A DNA stretch of 64,000 bases from Caulochytrium protostelioides. Lineage: Eukaryota; Chytridiomycota; Caulochytriomycetes; Caulochytriales; Caulochytriaceae. Shown here piece after piece: positions 22,748-32,106 of the stretch. Below the pieces are notes generated by a model. The model was not told the origin of the DNA. It made no database searches and saw only the letters and a list, made by a program, of their open reading frames with translations. The DNA lies in NCBI GenBank assembly GCA_003615045.1, contig ML014126.1:62001-126000 (forward strand). The letters are read 5' to 3'. The first letter of the stretch is position 1; each line of letters begins with the position of its first letter. The position numbers were made by a program, and so were the translations under genes.

Positions 22748-24262
22748 CTAGGCCTTGACGCCAGCCGCATTCGCGCCTTGCAGGTGCGGCGGATACAGGG
22801 CCATCGCGTGAGCCTGAGCGTGGGCCTGCGCATGCGCCTGGGCCTGGGCCTGGGCCTGGGCTTGGGCCTGGGCTTGGGCCTCGGCTTGAGCGTGGGCCTG
22901 GGCCTGCGCCGCAGCGGTCGCGAGCGTCACGATTTGCTGCGAGGGCGGGTAGGCTGACGAGAGCCCGAAGAGGTACCCCAAAAACTTGGAGTCGTCGATG
23001 CGGTGCTCAAAGTACATGGCGCGCATCTTGAAAAAGACTTTGCCCGTGAGCAGCGAGTCCGAGCCCGCTTGGTGTTGGGGCCCGATGCGCGTGATGCCCA
23101 GGTCGTCAGCAACGTCTTGCAGACCGCCCTTGAGATTCTTGCACGACTTCATGAGAAACTTGACGTCGTAAATGCACGGGAAGTACAGGCGCAGCAGGTC
23201 AAAGAACGCGGATTCTTCGGCCGGCAGCGTCGTGCACGTCAAGATCTTGAGCAGGTACCCGAAGTCATACCCGGAGTGGAATGAGGCCCACCGGACTTCG
23301 GTGAATAACACCATGCCCGAGGTCATGAGCAGCTCGCCGAACTGGTGCACGTCGATGCCGTACTCCTGGTTCTTTTTGAAATCGATCCCCGACTTCTGGA
23401 GCAGTTCGATCGAGTCCTGAGCATACATGTCCGAGCGTAGATCGAACTTGAAGTTGAACTGCCACGTGCACACGCCTGGGGGGAAGTTGCCGTCCTTGTC
23501 CTGCGCCGTGATGCCCAGCTGGATGATCCTCAGGAGGTCCACGTTGCACCGCAACGTCTGGTAGTTGCCGTCGGCGGAGGTCGGGAAGTGACCGATGGGT
23601 CTTGCGACCACACCGGGGAATTCGGTATCCATACTGAGGTAGTTGTACTTTTCGATCACCTCGCGCAGGTAGGCCATTTCCTGGGCGAGGTTGCTGGCCC
23701 AGACTTCGCGCAGCCACGACTCGTCGCCGGGCGCCGGGCCCAGGCCCTGGCTGAGACCCTGGCCAAGCCCGGCACCGGCGCTGCCCGCTGCGCCGTTGCC
23801 GCCATTGCCGCCATTGCCACCGCTGCCGTTGCCGTTGCCGCCGTTGCCGGCCATACCGTTGGGCGTCATCCCGCCGACGCCCACGCCGGGCGGCATCCCA
23901 CCCATGGTCGGCATGCCCATGTTGACCGCGTGGCCGGGCGGCATGCCGACGCCGGGCGGCATCCCCATGCCGAGCCCCACGCCGCCGGGCATCCCGGGCA
24001 TGCCCTGCATGGGCATGCCCTGCATGGGCATGCCGACGCCGACGCCGGGCAAGTGTCCGCGGCCCTGCGCGCGCATCATGGCAGCGGCTGCCGCTGCGGC
24101 GGCCGCGGCTGCGGCGCCAGGTTTGCCGCCGCCATGCATAGCGGCGACATTGACATTGACATTGCCCGGATGCGGGGGCCCGTGACCGTGGGGGTGCGCG
24201 TGGCCATGGCCGTGCAGGCCCTGCGGCGGGCCCTGCGGCTGGTCGTAGAAATGGGGTTCCAT
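22748..24262 (-). CDS. POP2: CCR4-NOT deadenylase subunit CAF1/POP2
   Basis: 504 residues. The N-terminal 170 residues are His/Gly/Met/Pro-rich, with repeats such as MPMQGMPMQGMPGMP. The DEDDh ribonuclease D-type domain follows (about 185-450). Catalytic residues are Asp212 and Glu214 (in MDTEFPG), Asp333 (HSGYDFGYLL), His397 and Asp402 (HQAGSDSLLTG). Their spacing of 121, 185 and 190 residues from the first Asp equals that of human CNOT7, so the enzyme should be active. It shortens mRNA poly(A) tails in the cytoplasm. The C-terminal tail is an Ala/Gln/His repeat. The ATG at 24262 starts the conserved reading and an upstream in-frame start is not needed. Confidence 0.96.
   Translation of the reverse strand: MEPHFYDQPQGPPQGLHGHGHAHPHGHGPPHPGNVNVNVAAMHGGGKPGAAAAAAAAAAAAMMRAQGRGHLPGVGVGMPMQGMPMQGMPGMPGGVGLGMGMPPGVGMPPGHAVNMGMPTMGGMPPGVGVGGMTPNGMAGNGGNGNGSGGNGGNGGNGAAGSAGAGLGQGLSQGLGPAPGDESWLREVWASNLAQEMAYLREVIEKYNYLSMDTEFPGVVARPIGHFPTSADGNYQTLRCNVDLLRIIQLGITAQDKDGNFPPGVCTWQFNFKFDLRSDMYAQDSIELLQKSGIDFKKNQEYGIDVHQFGELLMTSGMVLFTEVRWASFHSGYDFGYLLKILTCTTLPAEESAFFDLLRLYFPCIYDVKFLMKSCKNLKGGLQDVADDLGITRIGPQHQAGSDSLLTGKVFFKMRAMYFEHRIDDSKFLGYLFGLSSAYPPSQQIVTLATAAAQAQAHAQAEAQAQAQAQAQAQAQAHAQAHAQAHAMALYPPHLQGANAAGVKA
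22800..22910. repeat. Degenerate 6-base (GCCTGG) repeat encoding an Ala-Gln tail
   Basis: Imperfect repeats of GCCTGG/GCCTGC on the plus strand. Read on minus they encode the alternating Gln-Ala and His-Ala tail of CAF1. Likely slippage-prone. Confidence 0.85.
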
Positions 24263-25588
24263 CCGGCGGCGCCCGTGCGAGCCCCGTGCCGTCAAGGGGA
24301 GGGCGGCCGGGTCAGCAGCGGCCGGAGTGCCCGGCGCACGCACGTGGTGCGGTACCGTGCAGGGAGGAGGGGGCGTATGGCGCTGGAGCAGACGGCGGCT
24401 GATCCGAAACGTTGCGGACCTTGGTCCGTCAGCACACCGTGAACCAAACCGCGATCAGGTCGGACGAGCTGATCCGCGAAACGCCGGAACCGTCCTACAG
24501 GCCGGGGTGGCCTGATGATAGCCGACAAAATCGCGTGATGCCGAGGGATGTCGAGCGATGCGGCTAACACGGTCAGGGACCGGCCGACCACGATCAGCGA
24601 TAGCAGTGTCCGTAATACGCAGCGCGTCGTTAACGGGCGATATCGGATGATTGAGACAGCAAGACGCCGGACGACGGGCTCGACCAGCGATGCCGTCAGC
24701 CGCCAGCCGTTGGTCGTGAAGCAACGCAACCCTACGCGAGGCGAAGCGCAAAAGAAGGGCGTCGCGCCACAGGAGCGTCACGTGGCGAGGTATCGGCCAA
24801 GCTGCGGGATGGTGGGTCGGTCGCGCCAAATCAACGCAAGCACAGCGATGCAGCCCGAGGTGCTCTGGAGAAACAGGTCGCCGTGCCAAGCCAGGGCGGA
24901 CCGCGCAACCCTCCAAAAGCGAGCCAAGGTACGCCGCCGACGCACCCGCGGCGTCTATAGCGCGCCTCATACGCCGGCGTCGTGGATCCCCATGCGCGCA
25001 GCACGTGCGCGCAGCGACAGAGCCCAGCCATCGCGGCGCGCTGCGAGTATACCGCTTGGCGCGGCGCCGCCGGCTGAGGTGACTGTCCCGTCTCGTCTCT
25101 TCTCGTGGCTCAGCGGTAGCGGCTTGACGCGGTCCCGTGCCCGTCGACGCGGGCTCGGCCGGCCGACAAGATGGGGGGGGCGCCCCTGCCTGACGGCGCT
25201 GAGCGCGGAACGTCGCCGGTGCGGGTGAGGCCCCGCACAGGGGGCTTGGCGCCATTCGGCCGGCCGACGACAGCGCCGCGTCGGTCCTCTTGCACAGACG
25301 GCCAGAGGGCATCGATCGCGGCACATGATCGCCACCGCGGCGGAATGCCAAGTAACACCCATGGAACTCTCAGTCAACGGATGAATAGCCAGTTGGGGTC
25401 TTGCAGCAAGACGCATCCTGAATGGTCCGCTTGCCCATTCGCGGGCGTCGCATAATGGATGTCCCGCGGGGTGCGCGATGCGGATGACGACGTCGCATAG
25501 TGGATCCCGCCGTGGATGCGCAGCCGTGCCTCACGCGTGGGCGATATCTCATCTGTTTTATTTATTTTTTTTTCTTCTATCGAAGGCA
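24263..25588. other. Intergenic region, no supportable gene
   Basis: Upstream of CAF1 and downstream of the mitoribosomal gene. Minus-strand open frames reach nearly 300 codons but are Arg/Pro/Ala-rich and overlap open frames in other phases, the pattern expected by chance. The last 100 bases are T-rich, perhaps the mS26 3'UTR. Confidence 0.5.
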
Positions 25589-26551
25589 TTATGCGGAGGA
25601 TGACGACCCATCTGACGGCGTCGATGTCGATGCCGACGCGGCAGCAAACTCACGGACGCGCTCGAGACCCGGCTGGGTCGTGGACCCGCGGGCGGTGCCC
25701 ATCAGCACGTCCCACAGGGCGGCTTCGCGGGCAAGCGAGAGCGGCGGCACGTCAGCGTCGCGCAGTCCGGCGGGGCCCGCAACGGGACGGTCGCTCGCCT
25801 GCAGCACAGAAGGCGTCGGGAAATGGGCGCCGACCGCGAGCTCGATGTGCTGGTTCAGCGTCTCGTAGGTGACCCAGTTCGCCGACGCGTGGTAGAGGTC
25901 GATGATGTGGCGCAGGCGCTCTTCCTGCTCGGCCTGCTTGACCGCCAGCGCGTGCACGAAGCGCGTCTTGCGACGCTCCCGGATATACGCGCGCCACTGC
26001 GCCTTGACGGACGGCTGCTTGGCGGCGTTCGCGGAAGCGTCCGTCGCGGCGTCCGAGCTCGCCGCCGTCGGTGGCGGCGTGATACCGGCGCCGGCGTCGC
26101 CGGTCTTGCTCGCGTGGTAGAGCCGCGCGCGCTCCCAGAACGCCAGCTGCTCCTGCTGCGCCTTGGCCTCGCGCTCCTCGCGGAGCTGCTGGTCCTCAGC
26201 GCGGCGCTCCGCGGTCTGGGCGGCCCACGCGCGGCGCAGCCCGCGCAGCTTCTCGCGGTACTGCCGCTGCGGGTCGATGGGCTGCGCGCGGACGGTCGCC
26301 GGGTTGAGCGGCGCCGTCGACGGCAGCGGCCGCCGCTCGATGTTCTCCTTGGCGAACGTGTGCGTGAGGCTCGTCGGGAACGGCGGCGGCTCGGGGATCG
26401 CCGGCGCTTCGTAGATGTCCTGGGGCGCGGTGTGCAGCGACGCCGCCGGGGTCCGCGCCGCAGTTGCGGACGACCTCCAGGCCGTGGACGTCGCGGCGGC
26501 GGCGTTGACGCCGGCGGCGGCCGAGCGCCGCGCCAGCGGTGCAACGATCAT
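25589..26551 (-). CDS. Mitochondrial small-subunit ribosomal protein, probable mS26 (PET123-like)
   Basis: 320 residues. The first 45 are rich in Ala, Arg, Ser and Thr with no acidic residues, as in a mitochondrial targeting sequence. A conserved-looking region starts at YEAPAIPEPPPFP (about 47-59). Next comes a long charged helix, probably coiled coil, at about 95-150 (QYREKLRGLRRAW, then Arg/Glu/Gln repeats). An Ala/Ser insert and a second helix lead into ANWVTYETLNQHIELAV (224-240). This order fits fungal Pet123/mS26, a mitoribosome small-subunit component. The match is by pattern only and other helical mitoribosomal proteins remain possible. Confidence 0.55.
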   Translation of the reverse strand: MIVAPLARRSAAAGVNAAAATSTAWRSSATAARTPAASLHTAPQDIYEAPAIPEPPPFPTSLTHTFAKENIERRPLPSTAPLNPATVRAQPIDPQRQYREKLRGLRRAWAAQTAERRAEDQQLREEREAKAQQEQLAFWERARLYHASKTGDAGAGITPPPTAASSDAATDASANAAKQPSVKAQWRAYIRERRKTRFVHALAVKQAEQEERLRHIIDLYHASANWVTYETLNQHIELAVGAHFPTPSVLQASDRPVAGPAGLRDADVPPLSLAREAALWDVLMGTARGSTTQPGLERVREFAAASASTSTPSDGSSSSA

Positions 26552-27351
26552 GCTGTCGAGCGGGTTTCGGGGTTTGGCTTGGGGGCCCTGGCCGTCCGGA
26601 AGAGGTCTCGGAGTCTAGCCAGCAGACGTGCTCTCGGCCAGCGAGAAGTATCAGGGCAAGGCTGTATCAACGACGTGCCAAGATGGCGTGCAGTGACGAC
26701 GTGCGGAGACGGCGGCTCGATAAGGGAAGGCAGGTCCTGGAGAAAAAAGAAACCCCTGAAAAGACCGACAGGCGCCGTCAGCACGCGCTGGAGCAGCACA
26801 GGATCCTTAAGCGTGACGTAGCGCGCACTCGTGCTCGCCACCACTCATACATCACGCGGTGCCTGTCGTGACGCTGGCCAGGCGCCTTGAGCTGTGAACT
26901 CTGAACTTTGAGCCGTGCGTTGCCGCGTGTGGGTGTGTGCTTGTTTTGAGGCACCCGCCAACGAGTCGGCGGCGTATTGCGCGCACCCATCGGACTTAGA
27001 AGCCCCATTCGGAAAACGAGGCTTAGATGGTCGCGCGGCTCAGACGTTGCTGCGCCACACCCTTCGCGGCGCTCGGGCCGTCGCGTCTCGCCGACGGCAC
27101 CTGGAGCGGCGGCACGTGGGTCCATGAAACGACGATCCGCCCGTCGCAGTCGCGGCCGCGTCCGGAATACCGGTGACGCACCGAGCCGACTCAATCTGAT
27201 TGGAAGCGGCTGCGGTCGCCGGTCGCATGGTCGCCGTTCCCGTCACGATGCCCTGGGTCAACCGCTCCCCTGCGCCGGACGGGCCACTCGCCGATCTCTC
27301 ATACCCCGACGGGCTCGATCGCCTCGACAGGCGCCACAAGCGCGACGCACC
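26552..27351. other. Divergent promoter region between mS26-like and SPFH genes
   Basis: 800 bases between divergent genes. An in-frame ATG at 27124 could extend the plus-strand SPFH protein by 76 basic residues. No other gene signal. Confidence 0.45.
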
Positions 27352-29169
27352 ATGCACACCATGCGCGCTGTCCGGTGCTTGGTGACGGAGGCGGGCCCAG
27401 GCCGCGTGCCGTGGCGACCTGTCCATCTCTGCCACCCCCGATCGGGCAGCCGCGGCGTCTCCACCCTGCCGGCATGGCTGGTCCCCGTCGTGCATCCCTT
27501 CTCGTCGGCGCTGCCCGAGAACCAGCGCCGCAGCGCCGCCGCCGGCCTATCGAACCGGCATGCCGCTCCGCCGCTGGCCGGAGCGTGGACGGCGCTCCGT
27601 GAGCGCTGGCGGCCGGCGTCCGGGCCGACCACCGCCTCGCCCGCCTCGCCGGGATCGTCCGTGATGCCGACCGCCGTGCCGCCGTGGCCGCTGTGGCCGT
27701 CCCGCGTCCCGCGCGCCGAGGCCTGGGTCATTGAGCGGTGGGGCCGCTTCCACCGCATCGTGACCGAGCGCCGCGCCTGGCGGTGGCCGCTGATCGAGCG
27801 CGTCCGCTGCATCACGCCGGCGCTGCCGCCCGACCCACCGGCAGCCGCCGCAGCCGCCGCGCCGTCGCCCTCCCGCGAGGACTGGGAGGCCGCGTGCATC
27901 GTCGCGCCGCTGCCGCCCTATACCGCCGCCACGGCCGACGGCGCCGCCGTGCCCTTCCGCGGCGGATGGGTGCGCTACGTCGTGACCGACCCCTTCCGCG
28001 CCGCCTACGCGGCGCCGACGCCCTACAGCACGGGGCCGACGGCGCGTCCTTGGCCGCATGCCGCCGGCCCCGGCGGCCGCGCCGCCGGCCGCTCGCTCCC
28101 CGGCAAAGCAGCCCGCCGGGGGGAGCTGGGCCCGCTGCCGCCGCCCCCGGGCCCGCCGGTCGGCCGAGGCCTCGTCGGCCCGCCGGCGCTCGGCGCCCTC
28201 AACGCGGCGCTCGCGGCGTCTGTGGCCGCGACGGCCATCTATGCTGTTCGCCGCGTGGTCCGCGGGATGCGCGCCGCCGAGCTGGCGCCGTTGCCGCTGT
28301 GGGGCGCCTCCGCGTCGCCGCTCAACCTCACGCCGGCGGCGGCGGACGCCGAGGACGGCGACCCGCTGTCGCGGCCGGCAGCGGCGGCGGCGCCCGCCGC
28401 GACGGCAGTGCCGCCCGTCGCGATGGCCGATCGCGTCCTGGCGCACGTCAATGCGCACGTGCCCGAGCAGGAGCCCTATGACGAGTTCTTTCACGCGTCG
28501 CTGGCGCCGGGGCCCGTCGTCGCGGATCCGCGCGACGCGACGGCGCCGTCCGCATCGGCCTCGCCAGCCCCGCTTGCCGACGGCGGCGGCCGCTTCGACG
28601 AGACGAACGAGACGCCGTCGGAGCCCGCAGGCGCGCATCTGGCGCCCGCAGCATCGCCCGACGGCGACGGCAGCGACGCGGCGTATCCGACGCGGGCGGT
28701 CGGCGCGCCGCCTCTCGCCGAGGACGCGCTCGCGGAGGCCTGGGGCGTCCGCATCGTGGCGCTCTACCTGAGTCCGCCGTCGCAGCTCCCCGTGCCGACG
28801 ATGCCGCGCGCGCCCGCGACGCCGGCCGGCGACGCCCCGCCCGTCGTGAGCGCGCTCCGCCGTCTGGCGGCCGTGCTGCAGTCCGAAGCGCCGTCGGCTC
28901 CGACGGCGTCGGCGGGCGATGCGCCTTATGCGCGGGAAGCCGCGGCGCTGGTGATGGCGTACCAAGCGTTGACGTCGCCATCGTGCTCCCTTGCCCCACC
29001 TTCGATGCCGTCGGGGTCGGATCGGTCTGCCATGCGGGCCGCGACGTCGTTGCATGATCAGCGCCGTGTCGCGGTCGCCATGGACATCTATGACCGCACG
29101 GTCGCCTCGTCGCTCTCCTCGGCACCGAGGTCTGACCCGTCGTCGTCGTCGTTGCCACTCTCTAGGTAG
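27352..29169 (+). CDS. Highly divergent stomatin-like (SPFH/band 7) protein with large inserts
   Basis: 605 residues. Residues 1-60 carry few acidic residues and resemble a mitochondrial presequence. PRAEAWVIERWGRFHRI (about 121-136) and WPLIERVRCI closely match the start of the SPFH domain of stomatin-like protein 2. FRGGWVRYVVTDPFRAAY (about 203-220) matches its strand and DPYxAxY motif, and LAEAWGVRIVALYL (about 461-474) matches its CWGIR segment. In ordinary family members the first and last motifs are about 130 residues apart, but here they are about 340 apart, split by Pro/Ala/Gly-rich inserts. The likely role is a scaffold at the mitochondrial inner membrane, though function may have changed. 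The ATG at 27352 has A at -3. The ATG at 27124 is an alternative. Confidence 0.7.
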   Translation: MHTMRAVRCLVTEAGPGRVPWRPVHLCHPRSGSRGVSTLPAWLVPVVHPFSSALPENQRRSAAAGLSNRHAAPPLAGAWTALRERWRPASGPTTASPASPGSSVMPTAVPPWPLWPSRVPRAEAWVIERWGRFHRIVTERRAWRWPLIERVRCITPALPPDPPAAAAAAAPSPSREDWEAACIVAPLPPYTAATADGAAVPFRGGWVRYVVTDPFRAAYAAPTPYSTGPTARPWPHAAGPGGRAAGRSLPGKAARRGELGPLPPPPGPPVGRGLVGPPALGALNAALAASVAATAIYAVRRVVRGMRAAELAPLPLWGASASPLNLTPAAADAEDGDPLSRPAAAAAPAATAVPPVAMADRVLAHVNAHVPEQEPYDEFFHASLAPGPVVADPRDATAPSASASPAPLADGGGRFDETNETPSEPAGAHLAPAASPDGDGSDAAYPTRAVGAPPLAEDALAEAWGVRIVALYLSPPSQLPVPTMPRAPATPAGDAPPVVSALRRLAAVLQSEAPSAPTASAGDAPYAREAAALVMAYQALTSPSCSLAPPSMPSGSDRSAMRAATSLHDQRRVAVAMDIYDRTVASSLSSAPRSDPSSSSLPLSR

Positions 29170-29560
29170 CATGCTTCTCACATCGGGCGATCCTGCCCCT
29201 CCTTCTCTATCACTTCAAGATGGCTGCCCGTGCGATGACTTGATGGCGATCCTACTCAATGATCCATGGAGGTGGGCTGAGTTCTTTTTTTCCTTGGGTC
29301 TCTCGGACCCGGCGCGGCCGGCCGCGGCAGGCGTTGTCGAGGCGCCGGACCCAGGGCGGGTGGAAGGGCCTCCCGCGCACGCCACCTCGACGGCCTGGGT
29401 TCGGGGCCGTTCGGAAAGGTAGGCGACGGGCGACTTCTCCGCTCGGAGGGTCGCGGAGAGGCGGGACGGGACGCCATGCGATGCGGGATGCGTCCGCGAA
29501 AGGCACGACCGCCCCTCGTCGATGCGTCAGTGCGCCATGCGCATGCCGAGCGGAGGGCGC

Positions 29561-29648
29561 GACGGCGACGGCGACGGCGACGGCGTTGGCCACGGCGACG
29601 GCCACGGCCACGGCCACGGCGACGGCCACGGCCACGGCCACGGCGACG
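29561..29648. repeat. GGCSAC hexamer tandem array
   Basis: About 14 units alternating GGCGAC and GGCCAC, nearly perfect apart from one GTTGGC interruption. Non-coding by my reading. Confidence 0.9.
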
Positions 29649-29727
29649 CAGCCTCCCGCGCCAGGCCACCGTCGTCCACCGCCAGACGGCGCCAGACGAG
29701 GCGCGACGAGGCGCGACGAGCCCAGCC

Positions 29728-29763
29728 GTGGTGGTCGTGGTGGTCGTGGTGGTCGTGGTGGTC
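29728..29763. repeat. Four perfect 9-base tandem units
   Basis: GTGGTGGTC repeated four times without mismatch, in the gap between the SPFH genes. Confidence 0.93.
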
Positions 29764-30947
29764 ACGGCGCGAGGAAAGCGTCGCGCGGCCGGGGCGACCG
29801 AGGCGACCGACGGGCCGCGCCGGACGCGGGCGACGAGGACACGGACCGCACCGTGGCCACAGCGTCGGCGCCGCGGCGTGCGTGACCCCGGCGTGCTGGT
29901 CTTGATGGACGTCATACCGGCGATGTCGCACCCCCCCACGTCTGGCCGAGAAGACGGCCTGCGAGCGGATATGCATGCTTGTGACGCGCGTCGCGGGGCT
30001 CGTGGTCCTGCTGGCATCGCTGGCGTCCTCAACGTGCTCTCTCCGTGGCGTCCTCAACGTGCTGTGCAGAACGCTTTGCCTCGCGTCTCTTTGAACCGCT
30101 GCGCTCTGATTCCCTCCACCAGGTATGTCCGTTTCGACCTGCCGCCGTCGCTGCCGTTACCACCATCACTGTCACCGCTGTCGCCGTGACCACGACACCG
30201 CCATCAACGCCATCGCAGCCATCGACGCTGCTGCCCCAGCGGGTTACTGACCCGTCCACGGCTAGCGCTTCGTATCCGACCTCCCGCCACCGTCGCAAAC
30301 CGCGCCCTTTCGCTTGACTGAACCAGCGGACGCGCATCCCTCGTCTCCACCTTCATCCTTTCGCGCCGTCGCCTTCATCGTCGTCATCGGCATCATCGGT
30401 TTGAGGCGAGGCCTTGAACCCCCGCCCGCGATGGCTGTTGGCTCCGCATCGAACAAAAGAAGGCCGACGCTGCCGTCCCGTTACCCATGGACGCGGACCT
30501 CCCGTCCGAACGGCATGACCATCGTCAGGACTCGGCGGAAGCGATGCGCGGTCGGCCGGTGCGTCCGCTCTCGTGCACTCGACTTGTCCATACGTGCCCC
30601 GTGGCCAGCGGAACGCGGCTTAGCGACCGCGGACTAGTCCGCACCATGTGTTTCTCGCTGTGCGAACAACGACCATACTGACCGGCTTCTCCACGTCCTG
30701 CTGCGTGGCCTGCCTAGCCGGGACATGTTGCGCAGCGTATCGTGTGGCGTATGGCGGGACGCATCGCTCACGACTCACTTGATGAGGGCTCTGGTCCCAA
30801 GGTCAATTATGAGGCAGCGCGACGACAGAACGGTTATGAACGGCACGGTCGTTTTGTCGCCATGGGACGATCAACCCGCTGTGTGATGCGCGATGTCTGA
30901 TGCATTCGTCGGGCAGCACGAACAGGGCGCGGAACAGAACTCGGCCT

Positions 30948-30977
30948 CACTTGGACGTCCGTCGACGAGTCCAAGTG
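30948..30977. repeat. 9-bp perfect inverted repeat, 12-base loop
   Basis: CACTTGGAC and GTCCAAGTG arms, about 120 bases upstream of the second SPFH gene. It could be an operator-like dyad, or chance. Confidence 0.7.
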
Positions 30978-31095
30978 CTATGATCAACGGCAACGAAAAC
31001 TCACCCTGATTGTTTCACCATGCTATGACGACCGCCATTGGTCTTGATATCGCAGTTTTCCTTGTTTTTCTTTTTTGTTCCTTTCGACAATCAGG

Positions 31096-32106
31096 ATGTC
31101 GGCTCTCCTCCGCCAGGCGACGGCGCGCGGCCTCCAGCTGGGCGCGGCCCGTGCTGCGTGCACTAAGGCGCGCGTCGCCCACTCGCACACGCTCGTCGTG
31201 CCGTTCCACTTCGACGGCATCACCGAGTTCAAGAACGGCATCCCGACCGAGCAGGTCCGCGATCTCGTGCCCGCTGAGAAGAGCTGGGACTTCTGGACCT
31301 CCAGCGAGACCTTCCGCGCCGAGGCGCCGCGCTTCCTCGGCCTTTCGTGGGTGCCGCACGGCGAGGCCTGGGTCGTGTCCTCGGCCTTCGGCGGCGACCG
31401 CGTTCTCACCGAGGGCATGCACTTCCTCATCCCGGGGCTGCACACGGTCAAGTCGATCAAGACCACCGCCGGCGTCGCGATGGGCGTGATCTCGCCTGTC
31501 GCCAAGACGCAGGACGGCAAGGCTGTCAACGTCTACGCCGTCATGTACGCCGACATCACGGACGTCGTCCAGTCGGCGACGTACGTCGACCCCGAGACCC
31601 GTCTCGACGACTCGGAGCGCGCCGGCGCGCGCTTTGCCCGCAAGGTGCTGGAGCAGGCCATCCGCGAGATCCAGGCCGGCGACGCCAACGCCTTCGGCGA
31701 GGGCCTCTCGGAGCAGACGAAGCAGACGCTCGCGCAGAAGCTCCAGACCGCCGTCAACGCCCGCGAGGCTGACTTCGGCTTCCAGGTCCGCGCTGTCGAG
31801 ATCCGCGGCGCGTTCCCCGCCGAGTCGCAGGTCGCCGCCCGTCTCCGCGCCCTGGACCCGCGTCCCCGCACCGAGGAGGAGATCCAGGCCACGCACGGCC
31901 TCAGCAACGACTACTGGGCCGACCTCATCTCCCCGCCGTTCTTTTACAAGCGCAAGTTCGGCAGCCAGAAGGAAATCGAGACCCCTGCCACCGTCTCGCT
32001 CGAGTGGGCCATCCCCTCGCCACCGGACTACCACCACTTTAACCAGGTGCCCACTCTTATTGCGCCCACCGAGGAGACCGAGGCCGCTGCCAAGAAGGCC
32101 CACTAA
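31096..32106 (+). CDS. Second divergent SPFH/stomatin-like protein, probably mitochondrial
   Basis: 336 residues, no intron in the coding part. The N terminus (MSALLRQATARGLQLGAARA, then KARVAHS) is a good amphipathic presequence. GEAWVVSSAFGGDRVLTEGMHFLIPGL (about 89-115) matches the opening of the stomatin-like SPFH domain (EAWVV, then L-x2-G-x3-LIP). DGKAVNVYAVMYADITD, ARFARKVLEQAIREI and a long helix with LSEQTKQTLAQKLQTAVNAREADFGFQVRAVEI follow the band-7 order, ending at the short strand after the helix. The arginines after EAWVV that mark true Slp2 are missing. The C terminus carries Pro/Glu-rich sequence. Inferred role: membrane scaffold in mitochondria. Confidence 0.7.
   Translation: MSALLRQATARGLQLGAARAACTKARVAHSHTLVVPFHFDGITEFKNGIPTEQVRDLVPAEKSWDFWTSSETFRAEAPRFLGLSWVPHGEAWVVSSAFGGDRVLTEGMHFLIPGLHTVKSIKTTAGVAMGVISPVAKTQDGKAVNVYAVMYADITDVVQSATYVDPETRLDDSERAGARFARKVLEQAIREIQAGDANAFGEGLSEQTKQTLAQKLQTAVNAREADFGFQVRAVEIRGAFPAESQVAARLRALDPRPRTEEEIQATHGLSNDYWADLISPPFFYKRKFGSQKEIETPATVSLEWAIPSPPDYHHFNQVPTLIAPTEETEAAAKKAH

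Larger units (their letters stand above)
29170..31095. other. Intergenic region between the two SPFH genes, repeat-rich
   Basis: About 1.9 kb with a hexamer-like repeat, a 9-base repeat and a hairpin (listed separately). No conserved coding segment found on either strand. The bases just before 31096 (pyrimidine-rich, ending CAATCAG) look like a 3' splice site, so a 5'UTR intron may end here. Confidence 0.45.

Noticed and set aside
27547-29181. 544-codon minus-strand frame opposite the first SPFH gene
   Set aside because: Arg-rich antisense shadow. The plus-strand frame carries the family motifs.
31075-31095. Seven-residue N-terminal extension of the second SPFH protein
   Set aside because: The extension starts with TTG, and the bases look like an intron end. 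The ATG at 31096 is better.
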